Part shown: in pieces, positions 14,990-24,174 of the stretch
Layout: each line of letters opens with the position of its first letter
Numbering within the stretch: position 1 is the first letter of the stretch
Assembly (NCBI GenBank): GCA_019116385.1
Contig: DXBU01000127.1
Span: 1 to 44,922 of the forward strand
Length of the DNA stretch: 44,922 bases
Direction: 5' to 3'
Source: Candidatus Blautia faecigallinarum
GTDB lineage: Bacteria; Bacillota; Clostridia; Lachnospirales; Lachnospiraceae
Position numbers and translations under genes: made by a program
Notes under the pieces: generated by a model
Databases searched by the model: none
The model's input: the letters and a program-made list of their open reading frames with translations, nothing else
Told to the model about the DNA's origin: nothing

Positions 14990-17032
14990 ATGCAAGTTTT
15001 ACAAACACAGAATGAAGTGAAAGAGATATTCGGGTATTTTGAGCAGAAAGGAAATGCCCTGTGCTACCGTTATGAATCCGAAAGGCTGATCATCGAGCCC
15101 TGGGGAGAAAACAGCCTCCGTGTACGTTCCACAAAGCTGGCGGAGATGCCGAAGGAAGACTGGGCTCTTCTTACCCTGGAGAATCCGGGGACCCCGAAGA
15201 TCACCGTAAAAGAAGACGGCGGCGAGATCGTTAACGGAAAGATCCGTGCAGAGATCAACCTGATCGGAAAGATCACATTCTACAACCAGAAAAACGAAGT
15301 ACTCTTGGAGGAGTATCTCCGCAACCGCAACGATATGTTCGGCGATACCTGCAGTTCTCTGGAGATTGATGCAAGAGAATTCAAACCGATCATCGGCGGA
15401 GATTACAGACTGTCTATGCGTTTTGTATCCAACCCCAATGAAAAGATCTATGGTATGGGCCAGTATCAGCAGCCTTACCTGGATGTAAAAGGGGCGGATC
15501 TTGAGCTGGCGCACAGAAATTCCCAGGCCAGCGTACCTTTTGCCCTCTCAAGTTTAGGCTATGGCTTTTTATGGAACAACCCGGCAGTGGGCCGTGTGAA
15601 TTTCGGCAAGAATATCACCACATGGGAAGCATTTTCCACCAAGAAGCTGGATTACTGGATCACCGCAGGCGATACTCCGGCGGAGATCGAGGAAGCTTAT
15701 GCCAACGCTACCGGTAAAGTTCCCATGATGCCGGATTACGCTATGGGCTTCTGGCAGTGCAAGCTGCGTTATCAGACCCAGGAAGAGCTTTTGGAGGTGG
15801 CAAGAGAATACAAGCGCCGCGGCCTTCCCATCTCCGTGATCGTCGTGGACTTCTTCCACTGGCCATGCCAGGGCGAATGGAAATTCGATCCTACCTACTG
15901 GCCGGATCCGGATGCGATGATCGCAGAGCTGAAGGAAATGGGCATCGAGCTGATGGTATCCATCTGGCCCACCGTTGACTACAGGAGCGAGAACTTTAAA
16001 GAAATGATGGGCAAGGGCCTTCTGATCCGTGTAGAATCCGGCTATCCCATCTCCATGGATTTCCAGGGCAATACCCTTCATTACGATGCGACCAATCCGG
16101 AAGCCAGAGAATATGTATGGCAGAAGGCAAAACAGAATTACTATGACAAAGGCGTAAAGGTATTCTGGCTGGATGAGGCAGAGCCGGAATATACCGTATA
16201 TGATTTTGAGAACTATCGCTATCATTTGGGACCGAACATCCAGGTAGGAAACATTTATCCGGTGATGTACGCGAAGACTTTCTTCGATGGCATGAAGGCA
16301 GAAGGACAGGAAAACATCATCAATCTTCTCCGCTGCGCATGGGCAGGATCTCAGAGATACGGCGCCCTTGTATGGTCCGGAGACATCAAGTCCTCCTTCC
16401 CCAGCATGAAGAATCAGGTGGCGGCAGGCCTTAACATGGGACTGGCAGGTATCCCCTGGTGGACCACAGATATCGGCGGTTTCTTCGGAGCCAATGTGAA
16501 CGATCCCAAGTTCCATGAGCTTCTGATCCGCTGGTTTGAATACGGATGCTTCTGTCCGGTAATGCGTCTCCACGGCTACCGCTGGCCGCTGCAGCCCCAG
16601 TACGGCACCACAGGCGGCGCGACCTGTGTTTCCGGAGCGCCCAATGAGGTATGGAGCTACACCGATCAGGTATACGAGATCCTCAGCTACTATCTGAACC
16701 TTCGTGAAAAAATGCGTCCATATGTGACAGAGCTTATGGAGGCGGCCCACGAAAAAGGTACGCCGGTAATGCGCCCGCTGTTCTATGATTTCCCGGAGGA
16801 TAAGGAATCCTGGAATGTGGAAGACGAGTATATGTTCGGACCGAAGGTGCTGGTAAAACCCATCACAGACGCCGGATGCACCGAGACAGAGGTTTATCTG
16901 CCAAAAGGCGCAGAGTGGACCAATGCATGGACCGGAGAGAAATTTGCAGGCGGCCAGACTGTGACGGTGGCAGCGCCCATCCAGCAGATCCCGCTGTTCA
17001 CAAAAGACGGATATGATCTTGGCCTGAAATAA
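14990..17032 (+). CDS. Glycoside hydrolase family 31, alpha-xylosidase-like (XylS/Xyl31A group)
   Basis: Cytoplasmic retaining exo-glycosidase, likely removing alpha-linked xylose (or glucose) from non-reducing ends. It has 680 residues and no signal peptide. The nucleophile is Asp395 in FWLDEAEPEY and the acid/base is Asp465 in WSGDI. Segments such as GMGQYQQPYLDVKG, LAHRNSQASVPFALSS and GYGFLWNNPAVGRV are typical of the alpha-xylosidase branch of GH31 that includes bacterial enzymes acting on xyloglucan oligosaccharides. Most ordinary alpha-glucosidases lack them. The AAGGAGG site is 9 nt before the ATG. It belongs to the transporter operon. Specificity is inferred; alpha-glucosidase activity cannot be excluded. 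Confidence 0.92.
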   Translation: MQVLQTQNEVKEIFGYFEQKGNALCYRYESERLIIEPWGENSLRVRSTKLAEMPKEDWALLTLENPGTPKITVKEDGGEIVNGKIRAEINLIGKITFYNQKNEVLLEEYLRNRNDMFGDTCSSLEIDAREFKPIIGGDYRLSMRFVSNPNEKIYGMGQYQQPYLDVKGADLELAHRNSQASVPFALSSLGYGFLWNNPAVGRVNFGKNITTWEAFSTKKLDYWITAGDTPAEIEEAYANATGKVPMMPDYAMGFWQCKLRYQTQEELLEVAREYKRRGLPISVIVVDFFHWPCQGEWKFDPTYWPDPDAMIAELKEMGIELMVSIWPTVDYRSENFKEMMGKGLLIRVESGYPISMDFQGNTLHYDATNPEAREYVWQKAKQNYYDKGVKVFWLDEAEPEYTVYDFENYRYHLGPNIQVGNIYPVMYAKTFFDGMKAEGQENIINLLRCAWAGSQRYGALVWSGDIKSSFPSMKNQVAAGLNMGLAGIPWWTTDIGGFFGANVNDPKFHELLIRWFEYGCFCPVMRLHGYRWPLQPQYGTTGGATCVSGAPNEVWSYTDQVYEILSYYLNLREKMRPYVTELMEAAHEKGTPVMRPLFYDFPEDKESWNVEDEYMFGPKVLVKPITDAGCTETEVYLPKGAEWTNAWTGEKFAGGQTVTVAAPIQQIPLFTKDGYDLGLK

Positions 17033-17054
17033 AGCATAAGAAATGAAAGAAAAG

Positions 17055-17085
17055 CTGCCGGGAAGGAGTCTCTCCATCCCGGCAG
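17055..17085 (+). terminator. Hairpin between GH31 and YesL-like gene, weak terminator or mRNA stabiliser
   Basis: CTGCCGGGA (17055-17063) pairs with TCCCGGCAG (17077-17085), and three inner pairs follow across an A-A mismatch. Only ATATTT follows, so strong termination is unlikely. It may protect the upstream transcript end. Confidence 0.45.
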
Positions 17086-17112
17086 ATATTTCAAGGACAT
17101 GGGAGGTGCCTG

Positions 17113-17778
17113 ATGAAAAAAAGCAAAGAAAATTCCGGAAAGAAAATGTTTGCTTACGATGGAAATTTTTATACCTATACCGGAAAGATTTTTGACCTTT
17201 TGGTGGTGAGTGTATACTGGCTTCTGGGATGTATCCCGGTGGTCACCATCGGCGCGTCTTTTTCTGCTTTATATGCGGCAGTGACCAAATCGGTCCGTTA
17301 TGACCGGGACACTATTTCCAGCCAGTTCTGGAAGGCTTACAAGCAGAACCTGATCCCGTCGATCCCATTGACGCTGATCTACGGCGGGGTAATCTTTATC
17401 ATGCTTTTAAATATCGGGATCTTAGACGCAAAAACAGACAGTCTGTGGGGGTTGTTTTTCATAGTGCTGTACGCGCTGACGATCCTGTTTTTCATTATCA
17501 GCGCCTGCTATGTTTTCCCTGCGCTGTCACGCTTTGCCATGCCGGCGGGATGGTTCGTAAAGCTGTCCTTCTATATGACGGTGCGGCATCTTCCCATATC
17601 TATACTGCTTTTTGCAATGTTTGCGGTATCTTACCTGGCATTGTTGAATCAGCCGGCGTTTTTCCTGATCATTCCGGGAGCGGTCACCTGGGTGGCTTCT
17701 TCCATGATCGAGCCTCTTCTGGACCGGCATATGCCCAAGGAAGGAGACAAGGAGAAAAACGAAGGCGGAACAGAATAA
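17113..17778 (+). CDS. YesL-like membrane protein, DUF624 family
   Basis: A 221-residue integral membrane protein with about five to six hydrophobic segments. The family start is recognisable: FAYDGNFYTYTGKIFDLLVVSVYWLLGCIPVVTIGASFSALYAAV. DUF624 proteins occur beside CUT1 sugar transporters and YesM/YesN systems in Firmicutes (YesL in the Bacillus yes cluster), but their biochemical role is not established. A transport accessory or regulatory role has been suggested by context. GGGAGGT lies just before the ATG, and the next gene begins 27 nt after the stop, so it is part of the same operon. Confidence 0.9.
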   Translation: MKKSKENSGKKMFAYDGNFYTYTGKIFDLLVVSVYWLLGCIPVVTIGASFSALYAAVTKSVRYDRDTISSQFWKAYKQNLIPSIPLTLIYGGVIFIMLLNIGILDAKTDSLWGLFFIVLYALTILFFIISACYVFPALSRFAMPAGWFVKLSFYMTVRHLPISILLFAMFAVSYLALLNQPAFFLIIPGAVTWVASSMIEPLLDRHMPKEGDKEKNEGGTE

Positions 17779-17805
17779 ACTACTGATCGAAAGGAGTGTG
17801 TGAAA

Positions 17806-20094
17806 TTGAAGTTTACAAACGGCTTCTGGCTCTTAAGGAGAGAATATGAACCTACCTATGCGGTAGAGTATGCAGGGCATGAAACGGAGAATGAGGATCT
17901 GATCGTCTATGCGGCGGCCAAGCATATCGCCAGCCGTGGAGACTGCCTGAACATCGGACTTCTCCGGATCACCCTGAGCAGTCCTATGGAGGACGTTATT
18001 CATGTGGAGATCACGCACTTTGACGGCGCAGCCGGAAAACCGGTCCGGCCGTTTATATATCCCGCGCCCGGAAAGATTTCCATCCGGGAGGATGAGGATA
18101 CACTGACCTACGAAAGCGGAGCGGCAAAGGCAGTCATCAATAAGGCTCCGGGAAACTGGTGCATTTCCTACTATCATAATGACAGGCTCCTCACCCGCAC
18201 CGATTATCGGAACATGGCCCGCATGTGGAACCGGGACACCAGGGAAAGCTATATGGTAGAGCAGCTTAGCCTGGGAGTAGGGGAATATATTTATGGACTG
18301 GGAGAGCGTTTTACGCCCTTTGTAAAAAACGGCCAGATCGTGGAGAACTGGAATGAAGACGGCGGCACAGCCAGCGAGCAGGGCTATAAATGCATCCCCT
18401 TCTATCTCAGCAGCAACGGATACGGCATCCTGGTAGATACACTGGGGGAGGTATCCTTTGAGATCGCCAGCGAGAAGGTGGAGGAGGTACAGTTTTCTGT
18501 GCCGGGCGAGACTCTGGGCTACTATGTGATCGGGGGAGAGGATCCTAAGAGCGCGGTGTCCAGATACTGTGAGCTTACCGGAAAACCGGCTCTGCCTCCG
18601 GCATGGTCCTTCGGCCTGTGGCTGACCACATCCTTTACCACCAATTATGATGAAGCGACCACCAGCAGTTTTATCCAGGGAATGGCGGACAGAGAGATCC
18701 CTCTCCATGTGTTCCACTTTGACTGCTACTGGATGCGGGCATACACCTGGTGCGACTTTATCTGGGATCCGGATACCTTCTCAGATCCTGAGGGGATGCT
18801 GAAACGGTATCATGACAGAGGGCTTAAGATCTGTGTATGGATCAATCCGTATATCGGCCAGAAGTCCTATCTGTTTAAGGAAGGCAAGGAACATGGATAC
18901 CTGGTAAAGAAGACCGACGGATCCATCTGGCAGACCGATTTCTGGCAGCCGGGAATGGCTCTGGTGGACTTTACCAACCCGGATGCGGTGGCATGGTATC
19001 AGGGAAAACTGAGAGAACTTTTGAATATGGGCGTAGACTGCTTCAAGACCGATTTCGGCGAGAGAGTGCCGGTGCGGGATATCCAGTGGCATGACGGTTC
19101 GGATCCGGTGGATATGCACAACGCCTATACTTATTTTTACAATAAGGCGGTATTTGAGCTTCTGGAAGAAGAAAAGGGAAAAGGAAACGCGGTATTGTTC
19201 GCCCGTTCCGCTACGGTGGGAGGACAGCAGTTCCCGGCCCACTGGGGCGGAGACTGCTCGGCAAGCTACAGCTCCATGGCAGAAACCCTCAGGGGCGGCT
19301 TATCCCTGTCCTGTGAAGGCTTCGGCTTCTGGAGCCATGACATCAGCGGCTTTGAGCAGACGGCAACGCCGGATATCTATAAGCGGTGGTGCCAGTTCGG
19401 GCTTTTAAGCTCCCACAGCCGTCTTCACGGAAGCGACTCCTATCGTGTGCCCTGGGTATTCGACGAGGAAGCCTGCGTGGTGCTGAAGGAAATGGTAGAG
19501 CTGAAATGCCGTCTGATGCCGTATCTGTATCAGCAGGCTGTGGTATCCAGCGACACAGGCGTGCCTATGCTGCGTCCTATGTTTATGGAATATCCAAAAG
19601 ACCGTACCTGTCTGACCTTAGACCTGCAGTATATGCTTGGAGACAGTCTCCTTGTGGCTCCTGTTTTCCAGGAAAACGGGGAAGCAGAATATTATCTGCC
19701 GGAAGGAACCTGGTGCAATCTTCTTACCGGAGAGGTGAAGGAAGGAGCCCGCTGGTATAAAGACGTCTTTGATTATCATACGATGCCCCTCCTGGTGGCT
19801 CCGGGCAGGATCCTGCCAATCGGAAGCTGCGGGGAAAAACCGGATTATGACTTCACAGAAGGCGTGACCCTGGCGGTTTCTTATCTGAAGGACGGAGAGT
19901 GCGCGGAAGTGATCATACCGGATCAGAACGGAAAGCCCCAGATGTACGCCAAGGCGGTGAGAAAGGGGCAGAAGGTTACGGTGACCGTAGAAGACGGAAC
20001 CGAAAACTGGACCGGCAAGGCTCTGTGGGATAAGGACGCTTTGATAGAAAAAGACGGAAATTGTATGACGATTACGCTCAGTGAAGGAAAATAG
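17806..20094 (+). CDS. yicI: Alpha-xylosidase, GH31, YicI type
   Basis: Cytoplasmic retaining alpha-xylosidase that releases alpha-1,6-linked xylose, as from isoprimeverose or xyloglucan oligosaccharides. The 762-residue protein closely follows E. coli YicI along its length: YGLGERFTPFVKNGQ, PALPPAWSFGLWLTTSFTT, PLHVFHFDCYWM, LKICVWINPYIGQKS. The nucleophile is Asp416 in CFKTDFGERVP and the acid/base Asp483 in HWGGDC; YicI has Asp416 and Asp482. The start is a TTG at 17806, 9 nt from AAGGAG, giving MKFTNGFWLL. A GTG at 17800 is only 3 nt from the site and would add two residues. The end is 8 nt before the GH127 gene. Confidence 0.95.
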   Translation: MKFTNGFWLLRREYEPTYAVEYAGHETENEDLIVYAAAKHIASRGDCLNIGLLRITLSSPMEDVIHVEITHFDGAAGKPVRPFIYPAPGKISIREDEDTLTYESGAAKAVINKAPGNWCISYYHNDRLLTRTDYRNMARMWNRDTRESYMVEQLSLGVGEYIYGLGERFTPFVKNGQIVENWNEDGGTASEQGYKCIPFYLSSNGYGILVDTLGEVSFEIASEKVEEVQFSVPGETLGYYVIGGEDPKSAVSRYCELTGKPALPPAWSFGLWLTTSFTTNYDEATTSSFIQGMADREIPLHVFHFDCYWMRAYTWCDFIWDPDTFSDPEGMLKRYHDRGLKICVWINPYIGQKSYLFKEGKEHGYLVKKTDGSIWQTDFWQPGMALVDFTNPDAVAWYQGKLRELLNMGVDCFKTDFGERVPVRDIQWHDGSDPVDMHNAYTYFYNKAVFELLEEEKGKGNAVLFARSATVGGQQFPAHWGGDCSASYSSMAETLRGGLSLSCEGFGFWSHDISGFEQTATPDIYKRWCQFGLLSSHSRLHGSDSYRVPWVFDEEACVVLKEMVELKCRLMPYLYQQAVVSSDTGVPMLRPMFMEYPKDRTCLTLDLQYMLGDSLLVAPVFQENGEAEYYLPEGTWCNLLTGEVKEGARWYKDVFDYHTMPLLVAPGRILPIGSCGEKPDYDFTEGVTLAVSYLKDGECAEVIIPDQNGKPQMYAKAVRKGQKVTVTVEDGTENWTGKALWDKDALIEKDGNCMTITLSEGK

Positions 20095-20102
20095 GTGACT
20101 TT

Positions 20103-22013
20103 ATGAAAAAAGCAGGACATCCGATCGGATTAAAGCAGACACAATGTGAAGACAAATTCTGGTCTCCCTATCAGAAACTGGTGGTGGATACGGTGATCCC
20201 TTATCAGGAAAAAATATTGAATGATGAGATCCCCGGCCAGGAAAAAAGCCATGCCCTGGCGAATTTCCGCATTGCGGCGGGAATGGAAGAGGGAGAATTT
20301 TACGGGATGGTATTCCAGGACAGCGATGTGGCCAAGTGGCTGGAAGCGGTAGCTTATTCTTTGTGGGTAAGCCCGGATCCGGAGCTTGAAAAGCGGGCCG
20401 ACGAGGTGATCGACCTGGTGGCAAAGGCTCAGCAGCCGGACGGGTATCTGGATACCTATTTTACCATCAAAGAGCCGGAGCACCGCTGGAAGGACCTGCT
20501 GGAGGGCCACGAGCTTTACTGCATGGGCCATATGATGGAGGCGGCCTGCGGCTACTATGAAGTGACAGGAAAGAAAAAGATCCTTGATGTGGCGGAAAAA
20601 ATGGCGGACTATATTGCCTCCGTATTCGGCGGGGACCATTACGGGATCCCCGGCCATGAGGAGGTAGAGGTAGGCCTGATGCGCCTCTATCAGTTGACAG
20701 GAGAGGAGAAGTACTGTAAGCTTGCGTCCTACTTTGTAGAGAACAGAGGCCAGAGAAAGGACTTTTTCCACGAAGAAAAGGAAAAGAGAGATTTTTCCAT
20801 TTTCAATATGGATCCGGATTATCTGGAATATAACCAGTCCCATGCGCCGATCCGGGAGCAGAACTCTGCGGAAGGCCATGCAGTGCGCGCGGTGTATTTC
20901 TACCGGGCGGCGGCAGATCTGGCCGGAGCTACCGAGGATGAATCCCTGAAAAAAGCATGCGAGACCTTGATGGACAATATCCTCCAGAAAAAGATGTATG
21001 TGACCGGGGCCATCGGTTCCTCCGGAGAATGGGAGGCATTTTCCAAGGAATACGACCTTCCGCCGGACCGGGCTTATGCAGAGACCTGCGCTCAGATCGG
21101 CCTGGTATTCTTTGCCAAGTCCATGCTGGATATGGATGCGGACGGAAAGTATGCGGATGTGATGGACCGCTGCCTGTATAATTCCACCATCAGCGGCATG
21201 CAGTTGGATGGAAAGCATTTCTTCTATGTGAATCCTCTGGAAGTAAATCCGGGGCTTTCAGGAGAGGTGTTCGGCATGCGCCATGTACTTCCAAAGAGGC
21301 CGGGCTGGTACGCCTGCGCCTGCTGTCCTCCCAACCTTGCCAGAATGATCCTTTCTCTGGGAAGGCTTTGCTGGACGGAGAGCGAGGATACCATTTACTC
21401 CCATCTGATGATCGGCCAGAAGGCACAGCTTGACCTGGCGGACATTAAGGTGGCGAGCGAATACCCCTGGAAAGGCAGCGTGAAATACCAGATCACGCCC
21501 AAGGCGGAGAAGAAGTTTACGCTGGCAGTGCATATTCCGGGATATGTAAAGGAATCCGGCCTTTCCATCACCGTGAACGGGGATAAGGCGGAATACCGCA
21601 TGGAAAAAGGATACGCTTATATAGAAAGAGAATGGAGCGCAGGGGATCAGGTGGAGATCACCTTCCCCATGGAGATCCGGAGAGTGTACAGCACGGTGCG
21701 CAGTGTGGACAACGTAGGATGCGTGGCCCTTATGCGGGGACCGTTCGTATACTGCCTGGAGACGGCGGATAATGGAGAGCAGCTGCAGGCATTGATGCTG
21801 CCCCGTACCTCAGAGATCCGGGAACAGCAGGAGACCGAAGGCGTTCTTGCAGGAACCGTTACCCTTACCATGGACGGTATCCGTGAAAAAGACAGCGCCC
21901 AGCTCTATTCGGAAGCGGCGCCGGAGAGAGAGAATGTGACCATAAAGGCAGTTCCCTACTATATCTGGGGCAACCGGGAGCCGGGGCAGATGAGAGTCTG
22001 GATCAGAGAATAA
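20103..22013 (+). CDS. GH127 beta-L-arabinofuranosidase (HypBA1-like)
   Basis: Cytoplasmic retaining glycosidase that removes beta-L-arabinofuranose, known in the family from plant hydroxyproline-linked arabinans. The 636-residue protein has no signal peptide and has the (alpha/alpha)6 barrel motifs QQPDGYLDTYF, LYCMGHMMEAACGYYEVTG and EGHAVRAVYFY. The zinc and nucleophile residues match HypBA1: Glu327 and Cys329 in YAETCAQIG, and Cys407 (nucleophile equivalent) and Cys408 in CACCPPNLAR. The ribosome site is weak (AGGTGA), so translation may be coupled to the upstream GH31, 8 nt away. It is the last gene of the cluster. Its presence points to a substrate carrying arabinose as well as alpha-xylose. 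Confidence 0.94.
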   Translation: MKKAGHPIGLKQTQCEDKFWSPYQKLVVDTVIPYQEKILNDEIPGQEKSHALANFRIAAGMEEGEFYGMVFQDSDVAKWLEAVAYSLWVSPDPELEKRADEVIDLVAKAQQPDGYLDTYFTIKEPEHRWKDLLEGHELYCMGHMMEAACGYYEVTGKKKILDVAEKMADYIASVFGGDHYGIPGHEEVEVGLMRLYQLTGEEKYCKLASYFVENRGQRKDFFHEEKEKRDFSIFNMDPDYLEYNQSHAPIREQNSAEGHAVRAVYFYRAAADLAGATEDESLKKACETLMDNILQKKMYVTGAIGSSGEWEAFSKEYDLPPDRAYAETCAQIGLVFFAKSMLDMDADGKYADVMDRCLYNSTISGMQLDGKHFFYVNPLEVNPGLSGEVFGMRHVLPKRPGWYACACCPPNLARMILSLGRLCWTESEDTIYSHLMIGQKAQLDLADIKVASEYPWKGSVKYQITPKAEKKFTLAVHIPGYVKESGLSITVNGDKAEYRMEKGYAYIEREWSAGDQVEITFPMEIRRVYSTVRSVDNVGCVALMRGPFVYCLETADNGEQLQALMLPRTSEIREQQETEGVLAGTVTLTMDGIREKDSAQLYSEAAPERENVTIKAVPYYIWGNREPGQMRVWIRE

Positions 22014-22214
22014 AATTTATCAAAATAGAGGGGAATTGAAACCGCCAGATTCGTATTGTATTTTCCAGGCTTATCTTTAAAAGTGGACTTGTCCGGATGC
22101 CCCAGTTCCGGGGCATCCAGGACTGCCTGGGGATTTGCGGGATTGACTTTTCTAGCCAATTTTGCTATATTTAGTCTCGTGATCGTGTTACGGAAACTTG
22201 CGAAGCCCGTGACC
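22014..22214. other. Structured intergenic region between convergent genes
   Basis: No convincing gene. A very stable hairpin occupies 22091-22123: GTCC-GGATGCCCC pairs with GGGGCATCC-GGAC, 13 bp with one bulged A, loop AGTTCC. It has no T run. An alternative 5-bp hairpin (CCAGG/CCTGG) at 22117-22130 would compete with it. A third stem, GTTACGG with CCGTGAC, lies further on. Open frames cross it on both strands, which is common for GC-rich repeats. A dispersed repeat or an uncharacterised RNA are both possible. Confidence 0.4.
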
Positions 22215-22247
22215 GGGGGAGAACCTGCGGGTCTCTCCCTTTTTTTA
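22215..22247 (+). terminator. Intrinsic terminator of the carbohydrate operon
   Basis: GGGGGAGA (22215-22222) pairs with TCTCTCCC (22232-22239), 8 bp with one wobble, followed by eight T. It lies between GH127 and the convergent minus-strand gene. Confidence 0.75.
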
Positions 22248-22308
22248 TTTTCTTCTCCGCTCCATCTCTTCTTCAACAACCATTTACGGTACACCATCCC
22301 ATAGACTT

Positions 22309-23907
22309 TTATATGTCTTTCTTATATTTTTCGATGACGCACGTATGCTCTTTAGAATTTTTATCGTAATTGATGCCGACAAGGAGAAGATTGCCTTGAT
22401 AATCTTTCAGGGCGTTTACATATTTCTTTTCTTTAATCTGTGCGATCGCGCCTGACGCATCGGCATTCCATTTTAACTCAATTACCGCGGCTGGCTTATC
22501 CAGATGACTTTTATGTGGAATAAAGCAGATGTCAGCAAATCCCTTTCCTGTTGGAAGTTCGCGGACGATTGTATAATATTCTCTGGCAAAATAAAAAGCC
22601 AGACTTATGGTACAGCTTAAAGAATTTTCATCATTGTATTGGAGGATGGAAAACTCTTCATGTGCTTGGGAGACGCCTTTCGCAACGGCTGCGCTATCCA
22701 TATTCCATAAGGATTCCAAAAGCTTTCTGGACGATTCCACAGATTGTATTACATGATTCCAGCTCATTGTGCTGATGGCGTTCAGATATTCTTGGGAGAC
22801 CTCTTTGTTGGGAATGGATACGGTCTCCTGTTCGCTGTCATAGGTCAGATATCCCAGATGAACTAAAAGAGTCAGGATGTCGTCTTTCGTAGCGAAGGTG
22901 GTCATGTCGTTGCTGAATGTACCTATATTTATACGGATCCTTTCGCCTGCCAGCATGCGGACGACTGCGTTTTTTAAACCATCCATGTCCATTTGAATAT
23001 ATTTCTTCAAAGCTTCATAGGTTTCGGTTTGATTCCAATAAGTGCCAAATTTATGACGAAGCATAGCCTCCACTACAGACTTAGGGCTGTACATGGCAAA
23101 AATTTCCCTGCGATTTCTGGTTTTGGTAAGAAGTCTGTAGCCATCGTACCATTCTTTTGCTTCATCAAAGTTCATTTTATATTTCTTGCAGAGATTTTTT
23201 ACTTCATTTTCCGTAAATCCAAAAAATTCTGCCAAGTCCCCAGGGTCGGTCATGGAATATTCTGTAAACATATTTAAAGCAGAATGGGAACCGTATTTTT
23301 TTATGGGAAGGATCCCGGTCATATAGGCTAAGGCTACATATTCTTTGTCTTTCAGCCAGGCGCGCAGAAAATCAAGATATTTTTTCTGGGCGTCTTTATC
23401 CTGCTGATATTCCCTAAACAGACAGTCCCATTCATCAATGAGGATGATAAAAGAACGTCTGGTAGAAGAAAAAATATCCTTCATGACCTGGATTAGATTG
23501 CTGTCGTCTCTGAACCGCACATCATGGAAGGTGTCTTTGAGATCAAATAGCAGGTATTTGCTCAACGTTCTTAACATTTCTTCTACATCGCCGGATATAC
23601 TCAGGAATTCCTGCATATTGATTTTTATTACATCATATTGATTTAGATATTGATGATAGGAAATATCCTGGCTGATCTTCAGAGAATCAAAGAGCTTTTG
23701 CGCAGACCCGCCGCGTTCGTAGTAGGCAGCCAGCATATCTGCGGCCATGGATTTTCCAAATCGGCGTGGACGGCTTACGCAGATGAATCTCTGCAGGGTT
23801 TTTACACATCGGTTAGTTAATGCGATCAGACCGCTTTTGTCTATGAAGATTTCAGACCTTAGTGCCATTTGAAATGAATCACTGCCTGGATTTAAGTAAC
23901 TGCCCAT
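22309..23907 (-). CDS. AAA-ATPase-like protein with C-terminal PD-(D/E)XK nuclease-like domain
   Basis: The 532-residue protein belongs to the AAA-ATPase-like (PF09820) plus DUF1703/PD-(D/E)XK (PF08011) group, common and variable in Clostridia and Bacteroides and of unknown function. The N-terminus shows MGSYLNPGSDSFQ, FIDKSGLI and the Walker A-like RPRRFGKS at 46-53; Walker B is FIILIDEWDCLF. The C-terminal nuclease-like motif is Asp459...Glu477-x-Lys479 (ADICF ... IELKW). A longer start at 23934 is possible, but GGGGGA 8 nt before the ATG at 23907 supports MGSYLN. The gene is isolated, has its own promoter, faces the neighbouring operon and is visibly more AT-rich than its neighbours, suggesting transfer. 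Confidence 0.88.
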   Translation of the reverse strand: MGSYLNPGSDSFQMALRSEIFIDKSGLIALTNRCVKTLQRFICVSRPRRFGKSMAADMLAAYYERGGSAQKLFDSLKISQDISYHQYLNQYDVIKINMQEFLSISGDVEEMLRTLSKYLLFDLKDTFHDVRFRDDSNLIQVMKDIFSSTRRSFIILIDEWDCLFREYQQDKDAQKKYLDFLRAWLKDKEYVALAYMTGILPIKKYGSHSALNMFTEYSMTDPGDLAEFFGFTENEVKNLCKKYKMNFDEAKEWYDGYRLLTKTRNRREIFAMYSPKSVVEAMLRHKFGTYWNQTETYEALKKYIQMDMDGLKNAVVRMLAGERIRINIGTFSNDMTTFATKDDILTLLVHLGYLTYDSEQETVSIPNKEVSQEYLNAISTMSWNHVIQSVESSRKLLESLWNMDSAAVAKGVSQAHEEFSILQYNDENSLSCTISLAFYFAREYYTIVRELPTGKGFADICFIPHKSHLDKPAAVIELKWNADASGAIAQIKEKKYVNALKDYQGNLLLVGINYDKNSKEHTCVIEKYKKDI

Positions 23908-23958
23908 AGTAGCATTCCCCCATTTATCATGCATAGCGATTATTGCTTTTACAAATTT

Positions 23959-23987
23959 ATTATAGCAAAAGCTAAGAGGAAAGACAA
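23959..23987 (-). promoter_or_regulatory. Promoter of the AAA-ATPase/nuclease gene
   Basis: On the minus strand, TTGTCT (23987-23982) and a perfect TATAAT (23964-23959) are 17 nt apart. The start point would be near 23952, about 45 nt before the ATG at 23907. Confidence 0.8.
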
Positions 23988-24060
23988 TTTGAACCTATGT
24001 TAAAAAATAGCAGATTCAGGCTGCCGGGCGGGTGTACACACTTTATTCATCAAAAATTTA

Positions 24061-24089
24061 TTGTTTTCTACTGCGGAAAGTGATAGAAT
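24061..24089 (+). promoter_or_regulatory. Promoter of secA
   Basis: TTGTTT (24061-24066) and TAGAAT (24084-24089) are 17 nt apart. The leader to secA is about 80 nt and contains an AT-rich stretch but no clear regulatory RNA. Confidence 0.6.
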
Positions 24090-24174
24090 AATGTGCGTAT
24101 ATGAATTATAAACAGAAAAACAGATAGACACTATCCGTTTTAATAGTAGAGAATTTAAAAACAGGAGTAAACCC

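Noticed and set aside
15569..17077. 502-codon open frame on the minus strand
   Set aside because: Antisense to the GH31 gene with both catalytic Asp residues in place; no promoter or ribosome site on the minus strand.
21959..22304. Short open frames on both strands over the structured intergenic region
   Set aside because: They run through stable hairpins and the terminator, overlap GH127, and lack ribosome sites. They were not annotated, but the region is reported as a finding because of its structure.
22309..23907. Transposase or mobile element
   Set aside because: The ATPase/nuclease gene has no terminal inverted repeats or target duplications around it that I can see, and its domains are not those of a transposase.
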